Below, one piece after another: positions 60,421 to 64,000 of a stretch of 64,000 bases of DNA (position 1 is the stretch's first letter; the number at the start of each line of letters is the position of its first letter). The DNA lies in NCBI GenBank assembly GCA_964498255.1, contig CAZCGW010000002.1, positions 1-64,000 of the forward strand, given 5' to 3'. The DNA comes from Fluviibacter sp964498255 (GTDB lineage: Bacteria; Pseudomonadota; Gammaproteobacteria; Burkholderiales; Rhodocyclaceae). The position numbers and the translations under genes were made by a program. Under the pieces are notes generated by a model. That model saw only the letters and a list, made by a program, of their open reading frames with translations, was not told where the DNA came from and did no database searches.

Positions 60421-62018
60421 CAGCAATCCCTCGCTGTAATAAGTTCTACAGCCTCTTCAACCGATCTAGGATCGACGAACCCATTAAAAACCATCCCGAT
60501 CGCTTGATCGATCATTGGCAGGTCAGATTCTGTCCGCGCACGGTAATTTTTACGAGCGACTACGGTCCCCGACTCAATGATGTCGCGCATGAGCTGTTCA
60601 TCGCAAACGACGACCTCGGCAATGGCAAAACGCTTGGTACTTCCTGTCCAGTTGCAGTGCTCGCACCCACCCTCTTTGATCAGGTAAACATCGTTTAAGG
60701 AACCGTGCGTGTCAAGTGCGCTTATCAATCTATCAGACAACATCGATTCATTGTCAGAGAGCTTGACCCGGCAGTGCTCACACAGCTTTGGCAGAAGACG
60801 TTGCGCGACTAAGCCACGCATGATCGTATGATCACAGAAACGTTTACGCGATAGGCGTACGTGATCCATAAGCTCAAGGCGATCAATCGCCAGGAAGGGG
60901 TCGGGGGTGTGAATGGTTGACCAGACCTGGTGCCCGGTAAGCGCGGCTTCAATAACCGACATTGCAACCCCGGCACCACGAATTTCACCCAGGAAGAGGA
61001 TCTTGGGAGCCATCCGCAGGGCGCCGCGAACGAGGTTTCCGTATTCGACACCGACCTCCTCATCGTTTTTGGCGTTCGTAATGACCATTTGCACAGCCCA
61101 CGGCATGGGATTCTCAACCGGGTCTTCAACGCCTACCTGCCTGCTATAGGGGCGGCTTCGCGCCATCTGCTGCAAAATCTGGAAAAGAGTCGATGTTTTC
61201 CCGGAACCAGTCGGCCCGGAGAATAAAACGACTCCAGCAGGGGCATTCATGAGTTTCTCGATTTTGGCGACTTGCGCCTTCGAGTAACCCATTTCTTCCA
61301 GCACAAACCGCCCAGCTGGCTTCTCCGGGTAAGCCAGCGGCGGCAAGCCTTGTTCTTTTTGATGGCCGGAAGCATATTGAAGACGGATGGTCATAAAGCC
61401 ACCACCATCGCCGGACAATGAAAAGGCTGGACCTCTGAAAATTCGGCACGAAGACAATTTGCACTCAGCAGGAAATTCACTACCGCTGATCTGGGCGTTC
61501 TGATACGCCAGCTCTTCATACATCGCAGCTTTGGTCTGAGCGATGCCCTGAAAGATCGCACGTGCAATCGCCCCACCCTCATTGTGATAAAGCGTCACAA
61601 AGTGATAAAGCTTGCTCTGGATCTCGAATTGAATGTCGGCATGAGTACCGCGCATCATGATATGAATATCTGATGCCCCATATTTGCTTGCATTGGAGAT
61701 AAGCTCTTTAGCGTAATTCCGAACCAGATACTCGTTCTTTTCCCCGCCAATTGCTTTCTGCACCATGCCTTTCTCGCGCAACTGCGCAACCTGTGAAATC
61801 TCGCAAATTTCTACAGTGATATTGGGTTCCCGGCGCTTGTTTTTATTCATCCACGACATGAAGTACGGGTTGCCTGATGTTCGAAGATCGGTGTAGACAG
61901 TCTTCGATTGCTCATCAATCGCCACCTTGTCCAGAAGGCGGATAGGCAACAATTCAAACTGTGTTTGCTGGATTGTTCTGTTTTGGGTGCCCACAGCGGC
62001 AGATGCTTTAACGTCCAT
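60420..62018 (-). CDS. pilQ: PilQ-like type IVb pilus assembly ATPase
   Basis: A 532-residue GspE/PilB-type ATPase with Walker A FSGPTGSGKTSTLFQIL near residue 265, Walker B ILFLGEIRGAG and a tetracysteine zinc motif (CEHC and CEHC). It energises polymerisation of the thin pilus. ATG 62018 with AAGGA eight bases upstream is used; a longer frame from 62051 lies inside pilO. Confidence 0.9.
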   Translation of the reverse strand: MDVKASAAVGTQNRTIQQTQFELLPIRLLDKVAIDEQSKTVYTDLRTSGNPYFMSWMNKNKRREPNITVEICEISQVAQLREKGMVQKAIGGEKNEYLVRNYAKELISNASKYGASDIHIMMRGTHADIQFEIQSKLYHFVTLYHNEGGAIARAIFQGIAQTKAAMYEELAYQNAQISGSEFPAECKLSSCRIFRGPAFSLSGDGGGFMTIRLQYASGHQKEQGLPPLAYPEKPAGRFVLEEMGYSKAQVAKIEKLMNAPAGVVLFSGPTGSGKTSTLFQILQQMARSRPYSRQVGVEDPVENPMPWAVQMVITNAKNDEEVGVEYGNLVRGALRMAPKILFLGEIRGAGVAMSVIEAALTGHQVWSTIHTPDPFLAIDRLELMDHVRLSRKRFCDHTIMRGLVAQRLLPKLCEHCRVKLSDNESMLSDRLISALDTHGSLNDVYLIKEGGCEHCNWTGSTKRFAIAEVVVCDEQLMRDIIESGTVVARKNYRARTESDLPMIDQAIGMVFNGFVDPRSVEEAVELITARDC

Positions 62019-63231
62019 AGACTGTTCCTTCAAGTTTCCAACCATCGCCATCGGCCAGACTGCTAGTCAGCTTTGTAATTCGCATCCCCGGTACCGACGA
62101 AAAATCAATAGAGAACGGGGCGGTTTTGCTAATGAGCACAAACCCCTGTTTAGGCAGCGGTTGGGCCTCCGGTTTACCTAGACTGGGTAAGGTCTGCCCC
62201 GGCAACGCACTTCCTTGCTGATCAGCTGTTGTAGCCAGTTGTAGATCCATCCCTGTTGCTTGGGCTATAAAGCGTAGGCTGAGTAGGTCATCGTGCAGAG
62301 ACCCCGGGGGGTTAATCGTTGCCGGTAGACTAGGCAATTGCAGAGGAGCAACCTGATCAATTTGCGATCCATCTGCATTAAGAACCCCGGCTGGACGATC
62401 TTTGACAGTTGCACCTGGCGTCAACTTCCATAGCATCTGGGCTTCATTTGCCGCGCATCCAACTTGCGAGAGTTTCCAGGCATGTTGCGCTAACGGCTGA
62501 TGCATAAGCTCGTTACGGCAAGCTTTTAGCCACTCATTCGGGAGGGGGGTGGCAAGCGGCGCCATGACGCGATTAATAGTTGCCTGCGCCTGAACTTTAA
62601 GAGCCTCGTGCGCCGCCACCTTATCCTGCTTTTCTTTTTCCAGGGACTGCCAATAGAGGCCGCCACCGATGATCAGGGTTGCTGTTAAACCTGCAGCAAT
62701 CGGTTTCCACGGAAGTTGAACGCCGATTCCTGTGGTGATGTAGTTAACCGGGACCAGCTTGGTACGCTGGATGGCACCGGTACTTTCGTCTGCCACGATG
62801 TTGGAAAGAAGTTCTTCAAGGGTTGCAATGTCCCCTTTTACAACTTTCCAATCGTTGAAACCGGAGTGTGAATCCCTGATCAGATCAATCTCTTCACTGC
62901 TTCCGATGACATCGCCATCTGGCAGGATCGAATAGCCGTCTCGTACGGCGATATACCAAAACCGCCCACCGCCCAGGTCAAAGACACCGAACCACGGTTC
63001 AGCAACAGCGCTGGCCAACCTTGCAGCTAAAGAATAGGACTTTCCTTTCACGAAAGGTTCATGACCATTTGAAAACCCGGCTTGAACCGCTAATTCGCTA
63101 ACCCGTAAGGCATAGCGATTCGAGCCAAGGTGATCTGCCTCTGTCCGAATTTCGCTGAAGCTGGGGGCTGTATCGAAGGCATTCCAATGCATTCCCATGT
63201 ACCAGCGGGTTTTTCCGATGGTCATTTCCAT
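62008..63231 (-). CDS. pilO: PilO-like type IVb pilus protein
   Basis: A 407-residue bitopic protein: cytoplasmic N-terminal part (about 1-170), membrane helix (about 185-205, PIAAGLTATLIIGGGLYWQ) and a periplasmic C-terminal part (about 210-407). It links the inner and outer membranes of the R64 pilus machine. Overlaps pilQ by 11 bases; precedes pilP by two bases on the minus strand order. Confidence 0.85.
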   Translation of the reverse strand: MEMTIGKTRWYMGMHWNAFDTAPSFSEIRTEADHLGSNRYALRVSELAVQAGFSNGHEPFVKGKSYSLAARLASAVAEPWFGVFDLGGGRFWYIAVRDGYSILPDGDVIGSSEEIDLIRDSHSGFNDWKVVKGDIATLEELLSNIVADESTGAIQRTKLVPVNYITTGIGVQLPWKPIAAGLTATLIIGGGLYWQSLEKEKQDKVAAHEALKVQAQATINRVMAPLATPLPNEWLKACRNELMHQPLAQHAWKLSQVGCAANEAQMLWKLTPGATVKDRPAGVLNADGSQIDQVAPLQLPSLPATINPPGSLHDDLLSLRFIAQATGMDLQLATTADQQGSALPGQTLPSLGKPEAQPLPKQGFVLISKTAPFSIDFSSVPGMRITKLTSSLADGDGWKLEGTVYGR

Positions 63232-63233
63232 GA

Positions 63234-63938
63234 TCAGTTACCGCCCGGAAGTACAAAGGCTTTTCGTGCGTCACCCTTGCCGACAACAACCTCATTTGGG
63301 GTAACGGAACTCACCACCCCATAACCGGGAAGAACCGTTCCAACACCGGCGTTGATGCTAAGCCCGGAGGGCATTAAAACGCTCGCACGGTAATTGTTTT
63401 CCCCACCGGCAATCATAAGTACGCGTGGCCCACGGCCTCCCTCACTCGAATGTGAATGCTGGCTCTCACCATTCGACGGCGCTACTGGAAGCGACCCACC
63501 TTGAGCCGCAATCTTTGTCTTGAGTTCGGCATTTTTCAGCTGGGCTTCCAACAATGCATTTTCTGACCGGAGTTTCTCTAGGTCTTCAAGCGTTGGCCCA
63601 CGCCAATCGGCACTAGAAGCGCTTACAACCGGCTTGACCTGTTCTTTCGTCATCTCCGGCTTTGTTGTCTCTGTCGAGCGTAGCGGGACACCTGAAGGAG
63701 TGTCCGGGAGCTTTATTGGCTGAAACTCGACAACATCAGCTTTAACCGCATCCTTTGTCTCAACGACTGCTTCAGCATCGGGTTCACCTCCAACAACACT
63801 GGCTGGTGGTTCCATGCCTACAACCTCTTCCGCCTGTAATGCCGGAGTTGGTTCTGTGTTGATAAACAGATACGTGCCGACCGTTCCAATTGCAGCAATT
63901 GCCGCAGCTGCAATTTTGATTTTTAGGCTCTTATTCAT
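63234..63938 (-). CDS. pilP: PilP-like type IVb pilus protein
   Basis: A 234-residue secreted/periplasmic protein with an N-terminal helix (IKIAAAAIAAIGTVGTYLFI), Pro/Glu-rich linker, coiled-coil segment (LEDLEKLRSENALLEAQLK) and a beta-rich C-terminal domain (PSGLSINAGVGTVLPGYGVVS, in parts) like other pilotin/assembly PilP proteins. Works with the PilN secretin and PilO. Confidence 0.83.
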   Translation of the reverse strand: MNKSLKIKIAAAAIAAIGTVGTYLFINTEPTPALQAEEVVGMEPPASVVGGEPDAEAVVETKDAVKADVVEFQPIKLPDTPSGVPLRSTETTKPEMTKEQVKPVVSASSADWRGPTLEDLEKLRSENALLEAQLKNAELKTKIAAQGGSLPVAPSNGESQHSHSSEGGRGPRVLMIAGGENNYRASVLMPSGLSINAGVGTVLPGYGVVSSVTPNEVVVGKGDARKAFVLPGGN

Positions 63939-63948
63939 CTTCTACTCC

Positions 63949-64000
63949 TTACAGGACCTTAGCGGTCACAACGATGGCCACAATGCGGTTTTCTGCTGCG
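63949..64000 (-). CDS. pilN: PilN-like secretin, 3' end only
   Basis: Only the C-terminal 16 residues are in the window (AAENRIVAIVVTAKVL then stop), 10 bases before the pilP start with GTAAGGAG as its ribosome-binding site. Gene order identifies it as the pilN secretin; the sequence alone is too short. Confidence 0.5.
   Translation of the reverse strand, partial: AAENRIVAIVVTAKVL

Noticed and set aside
1..64000. CRISPR array or insertion sequence
   Set aside because: No regularly spaced direct repeats of 24-40 bases, no transposase gene and no terminal inverted repeats with target duplications were seen in the window.

Overview
The window joins two different kinds of DNA. Positions 1 to about 34,200 are ordinary bacterial chromosome, and about 34,490 to 64,000 is part of a conjugative element. 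The chromosomal gene orders (Rieske oxygenase / xseB-ispA-dxs-folE2; rpsP-rimM-trmD-rplS; yhdP-nitrilase-tldD next to glnE; coaBC-dut; prfA-prmC-tonB) and roughly 50% GC by eye suggest a betaproteobacterium of the Burkholderiales, perhaps near Alcaligenaceae. The taxonomic call is inference from gene order and protein flavour, not from a marker-gene comparison.

Chromosomal part: initiator tRNA-Met, an orphan ParA, an IclR regulator, a polyphosphate kinase 2, tRNA-Thr, an EamA exporter and a Rieske oxygenase. These are followed by an isoprenoid operon (xseB-ispA-dxs) with folE2, the ribosomal operon rpsP-rimM-trmD-rplS, pyrF, a BrkB-family membrane protein, a WrbA-like flavoprotein, the yhdP-nit-tldD operon, glnE, the coaBC-dut-MFS operon, radC, rpmB-rpmG, prfC, a fatty-acid desaturase and the prfA-prmC-tonB operon.

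Mobile part: a P-type (VirB/VirD4) type IV secretion system is split into minus-strand operons: virB8-9-10 (37.9 to 34.9 kb), virB2-orf52-virB3-4-5-6-orf94 (44.4 to 38.9 kb), virB11-orf92-orf152-virD4-traF (50.0 to 45.6 kb) and mobC-relaxase (52.3 to 50.1 kb). A plus-strand stbABC-like maintenance operon (52.7 to 54.5 kb) lies on the far side of a probable oriT. From 64.0 down to 54.6 kb runs an R64-like type IVb pilus operon (pilN, P, O, Q, R, S, an extra ATPase, a PilM-like protein, PilV, a lytic transglycosylase, and two small genes). No integrase, replication gene, prepilin peptidase or recognisable VirB7 is present; the element continues past 64,000.

The most interesting structure is the way the tra operons are organised. 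Four operons start at a promoter with the same unusual core (CGGACA, 3 bases, GCTCCCAGTAG, then a -10), and four tra operons end beside a TTTTCGCG-NN-CGCGAAAA palindrome. Plus-strand cargo sits between promoter and palindrome: hicAB plus a lipoprotein, and a small gene plus a Fic enzyme. A membrane protein occupies the left edge, and one junction appears empty. The 50-residue lipoprotein ends with almost the same 13 residues as the VirB5 pilus-tip subunit, and the Fic enzyme has an altered catalytic motif. PilV carries a phage tail-fibre-like C-terminus.
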